A stretch of 15,906 bases of DNA. Origin: Anaerolineae bacterium. GTDB taxonomy: Bacteria; Chloroflexota; Anaerolineae; JACIWR01. Below are positions 1 through 6,085 of the stretch, piece by piece. Numbering within the stretch: position 1 is the first letter of the stretch; every line of letters starts with the position of its first letter. The position numbers and the translations under genes are program-made. Below the pieces are notes generated by a model, which had not been told where the DNA came from, searched no databases, and saw only the letters and a program-made list of their open reading frames with translations. The DNA is taken from NCBI GenBank assembly GCA_021162125.1, contig JAGGZG010000373.1, positions 1-15,906 on the forward strand, given 5' to 3'.

Positions 1-3
1 GCT

Positions 4-41
4 GTCCACCTGCGTGGACAGGCGCGTCCACGCAGGTGGAC
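4..41. repeat. Perfect inverted repeat (nested hairpins)
   Basis: Bases 4-19 and 26-41 are exact reverse complements: a 16-bp stem with a 6-base loop. Each arm is itself a small hairpin, GTCCAC-N4-GTGGAC, so the DNA or RNA can form either one long stem or two short ones. No T-run follows on either side. It may be the terminator of a gene left of the window or a dispersed palindromic element; the edge position prevents a decision. Confidence 0.6.
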
Positions 42-431
42 GCTCGGCTGCAAGCCCTCTAGAGGCGATTTCAATCGCTAACAGAAGTAGCCTGAGCAGT
101 TACCCCCGATTATTGTCTTAATCTTCAAGAGCATCGGGCACTAGCCCCCGACAGAAAAACCTACACCTGAGAGGGGTTGGGGTGGGGGTGGAACCTTGTC
201 GAGGCGAGGTTTGCTGGTAGCAAAAGGCACTACACCGGCGAATTTCGCTCCCTTTGCCCCTTAACTTGATGCGTATGGAGTTAGAGGGGAGCTGGACACG
301 CGACCAGTATACCACGCCTCCACCGGAAAGGCAATCCTCATCGGGAACAGGGAACCTTTCCCCCGCCCCCTACGTCTAAAACACGAAACAACACCATTCG
401 CCCATTCGCTCATTCGCACAGGAGGTTTCCA
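42..431. other. 390-base non-coding leader before the VIT/VWA gene
   Basis: I see no convincing gene here. Visible structures are a perfect 10-bp palindrome CCTCTAGAGG at 56-65, a short inverted repeat (65-70 with 73-78), a G-rich tract at 173-191, a 7-bp inverted repeat GGAAAGG/CCTTTCC (325-331 with 355-361), and three imperfect copies of CATTCGCY at 395-417. No good -35/-10 pair was found, so the promoter of the next gene is not located. Confidence 0.5.
173..191 (+). other. Candidate G-quadruplex tract
   Basis: Four G-runs (4, 4, 5 and 2 G) are separated by one or two T within 19 bases on the plus strand. This would allow a two-tier quadruplex, or a three-tier one only with a bulge. It lies 240 bases upstream of the VIT/VWA start. 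Function is unknown; a simple low-complexity origin is equally possible. Confidence 0.25.
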
Positions 432-2738
432 ATGAAGAAGAGACTCATTCTCACCGCGCTCACCGCCCTGATCCTGGCCCTCACCTGGGCTGGACCTGCC
501 CACGCCGACGGAATCGTCATCGTGGACCCGCCGCCGGACGTGCCCGGCCCGGTCAACTTAGCCATCAAGTACCACAAGGTGACGGTGACCATCGAGGGCC
601 AGGTAGCCACCACGCGCGTGGACCAGGTCTTCGTCAACGAGTCCCAGTGGGCGCTGGAGGGCACTTACATCTTCCCCCTGCCCGAAGATGCCGCCATCTC
701 CGAGTTCGGTATGTGGGTGGACGGCCAGAAGTGGGAGGGGAAGATCCTGGAACGCGACCAGGCCCGCCGGATCTACGAGGACATCGTCCGCCGCCAACGC
801 GATCCCGCCCTGCTGGAGTACGTCGGGCGCAACACTTTCCAGGCCAGCATCTTCCCCATCGAACCCGGCGGCGAACGACGGGTAGAGATCGAATACAGCG
901 AGGTGCTGCCCCTGGAAAACGGCCTGGTGCGCTACGTCTACCCGCTGGACACCGAGCGCTTCTCCTCGAAGCCCATCGAGGAGGTCAGCATCCACGTGGA
1001 CATTCACTCCGACCAGGCCATCAAAGCCATCTACTCCCCCAGCCACAAAGTGGCAATTGACCGCCGGGGCGACTACAGCGCCAGCGTCGGCTACGAGGAG
1101 TACGACGTCCTCCCCGACGTTGACTTTCAGCTCTACTACACCGTCTCGGAAGAGGACATCGGCCTGAACCTGCTCAGCTACAAAGGCGACGAAGACGAGG
1201 ATGGCTTCTTCCTGCTCCTGGTCGCCCCCAAGGTGGAGGTGGACGAGCAGGAGGTGGTGGCTAAGGACGTGATCTTCGTCCTCGACACTTCTGGCTCGAT
1301 GAGCGGGGAGAAGATCGAGCAGGCCAAAGACGCGCTGCGTTTCGTGTTGGATAACCTCAACCCTGAAGACCGTTTCAACGTCGTCGCCTTCAGCACCGGC
1401 GTGCGCCAATACGCCAACTCCCTGCGCCCGGCCAGCGAGCGAGATCAGGCTGAGCGTTTCGTCTGGGAGCTGGAGGCCGTGGGCGGCACGGACATCAACC
1501 GCGCACTGCTGGAGGCGCTGAGCATGGCCGACGCCGAGCGGCCCACCATCGTCATCTTCCTCACCGACGGCCTGGCCACCGAGGGCGTGGTGGAGACCGA
1601 CCGCATCCTGGATAACGTGGCCGACGCAGCGCGCCCCAACGTGCGCATCTTCCCCTTCGGCGTGGGCAACGACGTGAACACCATCCTGCTGGATACCATC
1701 GCCGAGAGCCATCGAGGGGCCAGCGCCTACGTGCGCCCCGGCCAGAGCATCGAAGAAGAGGTCTCAGCCTTCTACGCCAAGGTGAGCACCCCCCTGCTGG
1801 CCGACGTCGAGATTGACTTCGGCGACGTATGGGTGAGGGACACCTACCCGCATCCTCTGCCCGATCTGTTCGCCGGCAGCCAGCTCGTCCTCGCCGGGCG
1901 GTACAGCCACGGCGGGCCGACGACCATCACCCTCAGCGGGGAGGTCAACGGCCAGCGGCAGACTTTCACCTACGAGGACGTGACCTTCCGTGAGACCGGC
2001 GGCCCGGATTTCATCCCCAGGCTGTGGGCCACGCGCAAGGTGGGCTACCTGCTCAAGCAAATCCGCCTGCACGGCGAATCGCGGGAACTGGTAAATGAGA
2101 TCGTGGACCTGGCTGTGCGCTACGGGATCATGACCCCCTACACATCTTTCCTGGTCAACGAAGACGTGGACATCCTCAGTGAGGAAGGACGCGAAGAGAC
2201 CGCCCGTCGCGAGTCTGAGGTCTGGCGTGCACCGGCCCCGGCCTCCGGCGCACAGGCAGTGGAGAAAGCGCAGGAGCAGAACGAATTGGCCGGCGCGGAC
2301 ACCGCCAGCGGTGGCACCGTTCACGAGCAGGTGAAACAGGTGGGCGACAGGGCCTTCGTCTACCGCGACGGAGTGTGGACCGATACCACCTTCGATCCGA
2401 CGAAGATGACCCCAGTTAAGGTGAGCTTCGGCAGCGACGCCTACTTCGACCTGCTGGCCGCGCACCCGGAATGGGGCAGGTACTTCGCCGTGGGCCAATA
2501 CGTCATCGTCGTCCTGGACGGCACGGCCTACCAGGTAGTCCCGCAGGGCGAGGGTCAGGATAGTATCACCATCCCGCCGACGGCCACGCCCACCGCCATC
2601 GCCGGGCAGCGACCCACACCCACACCGGCCGGCCCGTCCTCGTCCAGCTCGCCCGGACAGGGTGGCTTGTGCGGCGGGGCAGGTCTGGCTATCCTGCTGC
2701 CTTTGGTCAGACTTGCCGCGCTGACTCTCAAGCGATAG
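432..2738 (+). CDS. Secreted VIT and VWA domain protein with C-terminal sorting-type tail
   Basis: This 768-aa exported protein resembles bacterial relatives of the inter-alpha-trypsin inhibitor heavy chain, which are thought to act in metal-dependent adhesion. Residues 1-25 form a signal peptide ending AHA. A VIT domain spans about 38-165. A VWA domain spans about 277-450 with a complete MIDAS site: DTSGS at 285-289, T353 and D379. A beta-rich and helical region follows to about 700, then a Thr/Pro/Ser-rich linker (715-741). The tail is a GGLCGG motif, a hydrophobic stretch and a final KR, which looks like a cysteine-type C-terminal sorting signal. The start is supported by AGGAGG at 420-425, six bases from the ATG. 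It is followed by a hairpin and a new promoter, so it is probably monocistronic. The domains are clear; the ligand is unknown. Confidence 0.93.
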   Translation: MKKRLILTALTALILALTWAGPAHADGIVIVDPPPDVPGPVNLAIKYHKVTVTIEGQVATTRVDQVFVNESQWALEGTYIFPLPEDAAISEFGMWVDGQKWEGKILERDQARRIYEDIVRRQRDPALLEYVGRNTFQASIFPIEPGGERRVEIEYSEVLPLENGLVRYVYPLDTERFSSKPIEEVSIHVDIHSDQAIKAIYSPSHKVAIDRRGDYSASVGYEEYDVLPDVDFQLYYTVSEEDIGLNLLSYKGDEDEDGFFLLLVAPKVEVDEQEVVAKDVIFVLDTSGSMSGEKIEQAKDALRFVLDNLNPEDRFNVVAFSTGVRQYANSLRPASERDQAERFVWELEAVGGTDINRALLEALSMADAERPTIVIFLTDGLATEGVVETDRILDNVADAARPNVRIFPFGVGNDVNTILLDTIAESHRGASAYVRPGQSIEEEVSAFYAKVSTPLLADVEIDFGDVWVRDTYPHPLPDLFAGSQLVLAGRYSHGGPTTITLSGEVNGQRQTFTYEDVTFRETGGPDFIPRLWATRKVGYLLKQIRLHGESRELVNEIVDLAVRYGIMTPYTSFLVNEDVDILSEEGREETARRESEVWRAPAPASGAQAVEKAQEQNELAGADTASGGTVHEQVKQVGDRAFVYRDGVWTDTTFDPTKMTPVKVSFGSDAYFDLLAAHPEWGRYFAVGQYVIVVLDGTAYQVVPQGEGQDSITIPPTATPTAIAGQRPTPTPAGPSSSSSPGQGGLCGGAGLAILLPLVRLAALTLKR

Positions 2739-2748
2739 ACTAGGCCCC

Positions 2749-2781
2749 AGACCTCCGAGGTCACCAAGACCTCGGAGGTCT
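2749..2781 (+). terminator. Strong hairpin after the VIT/VWA gene
   Basis: Bases 2749-2762 and 2768-2781 are a perfect 14-bp inverted repeat (AGACCTCCGAGGTC and its complement) around a 5-base loop, starting 10 bases after the stop codon. No U-tract follows, so termination is inferred from position. The arms contain both SD-like GGAGGT and its complement. It could instead be a dispersed palindromic repeat. Confidence 0.55.
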
Positions 2782-2790
2782 CAATCTCAC

Positions 2791-2819
2791 TGGACAACGC
2801 AGCCGACTGCCAGTATAAT
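2791..2819 (+). promoter_or_regulatory. Sigma70-type promoter of the DUF3160 gene
   Basis: TGGACA at 2791-2796 is separated by exactly 17 bases from a consensus TATAAT at 2814-2819. Transcription would begin near 2826, giving a leader of about 70 bases. That leader contains a direct repeat CTGCGCATC (2835-2843 and 2860-2868). Confidence 0.7.
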
Positions 2820-2895
2820 AATAGAACCAGTACTCTGCGCATCCATTGATCCGTTCATCCTGCGCATCTATAGTCATAAGTATGAGGAGGAGAAA

Positions 2896-5103
2896 ATGTC
2901 CAGGCGAATTCTATTATCTCTGTTGACTGCTGGCGCGCTCATCGCCGGGTGTGCACCCCAATCCCAGGAGACGGTCACCCCGCAGGCCGGCCTCACCCCC
3001 GAAATCACCGCCAGCCCAACCACGGCTGCCGAGGCCACGGCCACCACTGCGGCCCCGCGCCCCACGCCGGCCCGCAGCTCCACCTATCGCATCTCCCGCC
3101 CGATGGGTTCCACCACCTTCGCCACTTATAAACCCAACGAGGTCGAGGTGCAACCCGCCGTAGTTGCCTACTCTACCGCGCTGAGCGATTTAGCCAACCC
3201 TGAACTGGTGCAACGCCTCAGCGCGGAGCAGCAGGCAGCGTTGGAAGCGAACGGTTTCGTCGTGGTGCCGGAGGGCCCCCAGCAGATTTACCAGCTCTAC
3301 AAGAACGCCCAGGAACAAGGCGTTCCCATCTTCGTCACCACGGACGCGATGCTGCACACTTTTCACGTGCTCTACGACTACAGCCTGCGCTACGCCGAGA
3401 AAGCACACTTCCTCACCGACATACAGGCCCTGAACCAGGTGCTGCTCGACGAGGCGCAGTTCCAGTACAGCCAGGCCACCGGCAAGACCAAAGAGGCCGC
3501 CAAACGCAACTGGGCCTACTTTACCGTGGCCGCCCGCCTGCTGGACCCCAACGCCCCAATCGCGGACGAGGTCAAAGACCTGGTGGAAGGCGAATTGGCG
3601 CTCATCGAGGCCCATCAAGGCTTTGCCCCGTCGCCCATCTTCGGTTACAAGGAGGACTACAGCCAGTACGTGCCCCGGGGGCACTACACCCGCAACGAGG
3701 ACTTTGAGCGCTATTTCCGGGCGATGATGTGGTACGGGCGCATGGCCTTCCGCCTGAAGCCTGGCAAGTCCCCGGAGGCCATCGAGATGGGACGCATGGA
3801 GACCCGCCAGGCCATCCTCATCGCGATCACATTGTTGAACCGCAAGGTAAATGGCGAAGAAGCAATGGCCGTGTGGGATCGCGTATACCGGCCCACGGCT
3901 TTCTTCGTCGGCGAGAGCGACGACTACAACGTCTACGACTACGTTCAGCTCTGCGCCGCCGTGTATGGCATCCAGCTTGACCTGACCACGCTGGAGGAGA
4001 ACGTAAAGAAATTGGATACCTTCATTGATCGAGCGATGACCCTGCGCCCGCCCAAAATCGTCTCCACTCTGGTGTACGCGGGAGAGGATCCCACTGTGGT
4101 CACGCGAGGCTTCCGCTTCATGGGCCAGCGCTTCATCCCCGACTCCTACATGTTCCAGGAACTGGTCTTCAGCAAAGTGGACGGTCGTATGTTCCCCAGG
4201 GGTCTGGACGTGCCCGCCGTGCTGGGGTCGGAACGCGCCTACGACATCCTGCTGGACGTGTACGATGAGGGCAGTCACGCCAATTACACCGAGCAGATGG
4301 AGAAGCTACGCCAGGAGTTCGCCTCCCTGCCCGACGAGCAATGGACCGAGAACCTTTACTGGAGCTGGCTGCACAGCCTGCGTCCCCTGCTGGACGTAAA
4401 AGGCGATGGTTATCCCGTGTTCATGCAGAACCAGGCATGGGTGGACAAGGACCTGAATACCTTCCTGGGCTCCTGGACCGAGTTGCGTCACGATACTATC
4501 CTTTACGCCAAACAGAGCTACACTGTGAAAGCAATCGCCCCGCTTCCGCCGGAGGAGACGCGGGGTTACGTCGAGCCGCAGCCGGAGGTCTACGGTCGCC
4601 TGGCCGCCCTGGCCCGCCAGATGCGCGACGGCCTGGACAAGCGCGGTCTGCTCAACGACGAACTCCGGGGGAAGATCAAGGACCTGGAGGACCTGCTGTT
4701 GACGCTCAAAACCATCAGCGAGAAAGAACTGACCAACCAGCCGCTGAGCGAAGATGAGTACAGCACCATCCGCTTCATCGGCGCGCGGCTGGAGGGGATC
4801 ACCACTTTCTCGGCGGAGCTCACTGGCGAACTCGCGTCCGAGGCCGACGAGAGGATGGCCATCGTCGCCGACGTGCACACCGATCCCAACAGTGGCCAGG
4901 TGCTAGAGGAGGCCGTGGGCGACGCCTTCACCATCTACGCCATCGTTCCCATCGAAGGCCAGGCCACACTCACCCAGGGTGGGGTGTTTTCTTACTACGA
5001 GTTCTTGCAGCCCATGAGCGAGCGCCTGACCGACGAGACCTGGCAGGCCATGAGTCCCAAGCCAGACCTGCCCGTATGGACCGGGAGCTTCATCCGGCCG
5101 TAA
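2896..5103 (+). CDS. DUF3160-family lipoprotein
   Basis: This 735-aa predicted surface lipoprotein carries the DUF3160 domain, for which no biochemical function is established to my knowledge. Residues 1-18 are a lipoprotein signal with lipobox LIAGC, and C19 is the lipidation site. A Thr/Ala/Pro-rich linker (about 20-65) precedes the domain (about 85-735). Family-like landmarks are a TTDAMLHTFHVLYDYSLR segment, a YTRNEDFERYF segment, and near the C-terminus ADVHTD followed by EEAVGDAFTIYAIVP. GAGGAGGAG sits just before the ATG. The gene has its own promoter at 2791-2819. Its neighbour is the secreted VIT/VWA protein, so both act outside the membrane and may cooperate, which is inference. The family assignment comes from recalled motif similarity. 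Length agrees with the 700-800 aa I expect for the family. Confidence 0.88.
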   Translation: MSRRILLSLLTAGALIAGCAPQSQETVTPQAGLTPEITASPTTAAEATATTAAPRPTPARSSTYRISRPMGSTTFATYKPNEVEVQPAVVAYSTALSDLANPELVQRLSAEQQAALEANGFVVVPEGPQQIYQLYKNAQEQGVPIFVTTDAMLHTFHVLYDYSLRYAEKAHFLTDIQALNQVLLDEAQFQYSQATGKTKEAAKRNWAYFTVAARLLDPNAPIADEVKDLVEGELALIEAHQGFAPSPIFGYKEDYSQYVPRGHYTRNEDFERYFRAMMWYGRMAFRLKPGKSPEAIEMGRMETRQAILIAITLLNRKVNGEEAMAVWDRVYRPTAFFVGESDDYNVYDYVQLCAAVYGIQLDLTTLEENVKKLDTFIDRAMTLRPPKIVSTLVYAGEDPTVVTRGFRFMGQRFIPDSYMFQELVFSKVDGRMFPRGLDVPAVLGSERAYDILLDVYDEGSHANYTEQMEKLRQEFASLPDEQWTENLYWSWLHSLRPLLDVKGDGYPVFMQNQAWVDKDLNTFLGSWTELRHDTILYAKQSYTVKAIAPLPPEETRGYVEPQPEVYGRLAALARQMRDGLDKRGLLNDELRGKIKDLEDLLLTLKTISEKELTNQPLSEDEYSTIRFIGARLEGITTFSAELTGELASEADERMAIVADVHTDPNSGQVLEEAVGDAFTIYAIVPIEGQATLTQGGVFSYYEFLQPMSERLTDETWQAMSPKPDLPVWTGSFIRP

Positions 5104-5121
5104 TCTCTTCCTCGTGATGGG

Positions 5122-5169
5122 CGCAGGTCTCCTGACCGAGCCCATCCCGCCTCGGTCGGGAGACCTGCG
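5122..5169 (+). terminator. Long hairpin after the DUF3160 gene
   Basis: Bases 5122-5140 pair with 5151-5169: 19 bp with one T-G wobble and a 10-base loop, starting 19 bases after the stop codon. Position favours a transcription terminator, but there is no T-run. The arm sequence (CAGGTCTCCTGACC) shares a GGAG/CTCC plus GACCT/AGGTC theme with the hairpin at 2749-2781. Confidence 0.55.
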
Positions 5170-5194
5170 GTGAAAGATGGCAGCTAATCTCACC

Positions 5195-5223
5195 TTGACC
5201 TTTCTCCTGTTTGCGTGTACAAT
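5195..5223 (+). promoter_or_regulatory. Promoter of the XRE regulator gene
   Basis: TTGACC (5195-5200) and TACAAT (5218-5223) are 17 bases apart. The start would be near 5230, so the transcript begins with a leader of about 140 bases. The segment GTTTGCGTGTACAAT (5209-5223) resembles the equivalent part of the next promoter (5723-5737), which suggests a shared regulator. Confidence 0.7.
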
Positions 5224-5242
5224 TTTATGGTAAGAACTGATC

Positions 5243-5369
5243 CTCACCCCCGCTGCAGGCTGCGGCGGGGGTGAGATCACCGCTACGCCAGAAGCATGGG
5301 GTAGGCTATCACAGACCCCACGCTTCGCAGGGGGACTGAAGTCAGTCGAACAGCGGGGGAAGAGCAACC
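5243..5369 (+). promoter_or_regulatory. Structured 5' leader of the XRE gene, candidate cis-regulatory RNA
   Basis: Three successive hairpins can form. The first pairs 5243-5257 with 5261-5275 (15 bp, 3-base loop). The second pairs 5291-5301 with 5316-5326 (10 pairs and one A-C mismatch, 14-base loop). The third pairs 5334-5338 with 5343-5347 (GACTG-AAGT-CAGTC). A G-rich ribosome site (5355-5360) follows 8 bases later. I do not recognise a known riboswitch class. It could be an autoregulatory operator region, an attenuator or a new RNA element. Confidence 0.45.
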
Positions 5370-5672
5370 ATGACTGCCAAGCGCAAGGTCAAATACGAGT
5401 GGGACGCAGAGCGCATCAAGGCTCTCCGCCAGTACATGGGGATGACCCAGCAGGAGCTTTCCGAGGAACTGGGCACCCGCCAGCAGACGGTGAGCGAGTG
5501 GGAGACAGGAAAGTACCGCCCCCGGGGTGGAATGAACCGCTTGCTCACCCTGGTGGCCGAGCGAGCCGGGTTCATCTACGAGACCGACCAAACGGAGTCT
5601 GCCTCGTCGGAGAAAAGCGCCGGCGACCAGGAGGGCCCGGCGCGCCAATCCCCTCCCACGCCGCGTGAGTAA
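5370..5672 (+). CDS. XRE-family HTH transcriptional regulator
   Basis: This 100-aa protein carries a single Cro/C1-type helix-turn-helix at about residues 14-68. Helix 2-turn-helix 3 is MTQQELSEELGTRQQTVSEW, followed by ETGKYRPRG, the typical end of this fold. The C-terminal 30 residues are Ser/Glu/Pro-rich and look disordered. No dimerisation or ligand domain is visible, so it probably acts as a small DNA-binding repressor or activator. GGGGGA at 5355-5360 is a usable ribosome site. It has its own promoter and long leader, and the next gene follows after 144 bases with a separate promoter containing a palindrome. Control of that promoter, and autoregulation, are plausible but unproven. Similar short regulators are, from memory, common in Chloroflexota. 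Confidence 0.88.
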   Translation: MTAKRKVKYEWDAERIKALRQYMGMTQQELSEELGTRQQTVSEWETGKYRPRGGMNRLLTLVAERAGFIYETDQTESASSEKSAGDQEGPARQSPPTPRE

Positions 5673-5708
5673 CGCCGGCTCGCTGCGGTATCCTGCAATT
5701 TCTTTGAT

Positions 5709-5737
5709 TTGACAATTTACACGTTCACGTGTATAAT
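5709..5737 (+). promoter_or_regulatory. Consensus promoter with palindromic operator candidate
   Basis: TTGACA (5709-5714), a 17-base spacer and TATAAT (5732-5737) match the sigma70 consensus perfectly. The spacer holds a perfect inverted repeat, ACACGT-TC-ACGTGT (5719-5732), abutting the -10 box. A protein bound there would block polymerase. The neighbouring XRE protein is the obvious candidate ligand (inference). Confidence 0.8.
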
Positions 5738-5743
5738 AGACGA

Positions 5744-5793
5744 CGAGGTTAAATGCCTCGCTATTTATTTGCCACGGCAAACACGCTGCCGTG
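5744..5793 (+). promoter_or_regulatory. Two small hairpins in the leader of the 52-aa gene
   Basis: CGAGG/CCTCG (5744-5748 with 5756-5760) and CACGGCA/TGCCGTG (5773-5779 with 5787-5793, 7-base loop) lie between the promoter and the purine-rich ribosome site at 5804-5813. They may stabilise the leader or regulate translation. Evidence is structural only. Confidence 0.35.
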
Positions 5794-5816
5794 TAAAGCG
5801 TCAGGGAGGGGGGAAA

Positions 5817-5975
5817 ATGGGTACTTATTCGCTGGAGTTTATCATCCGCGAGTGGGGCAAAGGCAATCTGACGATAGAGCAGGTGTTGGGGCAAGTGCTT
5901 CTCCTGCTCCAGCAATTGGAGGCGCGAGTGTGCGAATTAGAGCACCGGCAGCACACAGCCCAGGAGCGAGGTTAA
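5817..5975 (+). CDS. 52-aa coiled-coil small protein, unknown function
   Basis: I do not recognise a named family. The protein is MGTYSLEFIIREWGKGN, then a Leu-rich amphipathic helix (about residues 18-44, LTIEQVLGQVLLLLQQLEAR and on) with heptad-like spacing, then a polar tail. It has no signal peptide or clear membrane segment and one Cys (C39). The start was chosen because GGGAGGGGGG (5804-5813) sits just before this ATG, and because the upstream in-frame codons overlap the promoter. A perfect consensus promoter implies potentially strong expression unless repressed. Its stop codon overlaps, in antisense, the stop of the small minus-strand ORF. It may be a partner of the upstream XRE regulator. 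Role unknown. Confidence 0.7.
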   Translation: MGTYSLEFIIREWGKGNLTIEQVLGQVLLLLQQLEARVCELEHRQHTAQERG

Positions 5976-6075
5976 GGCATACGCCGGGCGAGGGACTGGG
6001 ACAGGCGGATCGCATCATCCAACAGGCGATAGTCCTTGTAGTCCAGGGTGGTCACAGTCACTTTTTCTGAACCAT
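5972..6075 (-). pseudogene. 34-codon ORF interrupted by a -1 frameshift at an A5 run
   Basis: Read on the minus strand, GGAGGG (6086-6081) lies five bases before an ATG (6075). That frame ends after MVQKK at TGA. One base back, the -1 frame is open and reads VTVTTLDYKDYRLLDDAIRL then SQSLARRMP before TAA at 5974-5972. About 23 of its 29 codons end in G or C, like the real genes here. One extra A in the A5 run (6066-6062) would join them into a 34-aa protein. The ribosome site overlaps the stop of the upstream flavoprotein gene, as in coupled translation. Possibilities are a sequencing error, a decayed gene, or programmed slippage at GAAAAAG. No known family is recognised. Confidence 0.45.
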
Positions 6076-6085
6076 AATCGCCCTC

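Noticed and set aside
558..1712. Long minus-strand ORF (384 codons) opposite the VIT/VWA gene
   Set aside because: It is the complement of a clear VIT/VWA gene in high-GC DNA, has Val/His/Asp-biased composition, no motif and no ribosome site. It is a shadow frame.
3190..4278. Minus-strand ORF (362 codons) opposite the DUF3160 gene
   Set aside because: Composition is that of an antisense frame (His/Val/Gly-rich), with no domain or start signal; the plus-strand frame has family motifs throughout.
5753..6070. 105-codon plus-strand frame overlapping the 52-aa gene
   Set aside because: Its start lies in the leader hairpin region without a ribosome site. The 52-aa frame has the strong GGGAGGGGGG site and a coherent helical protein.
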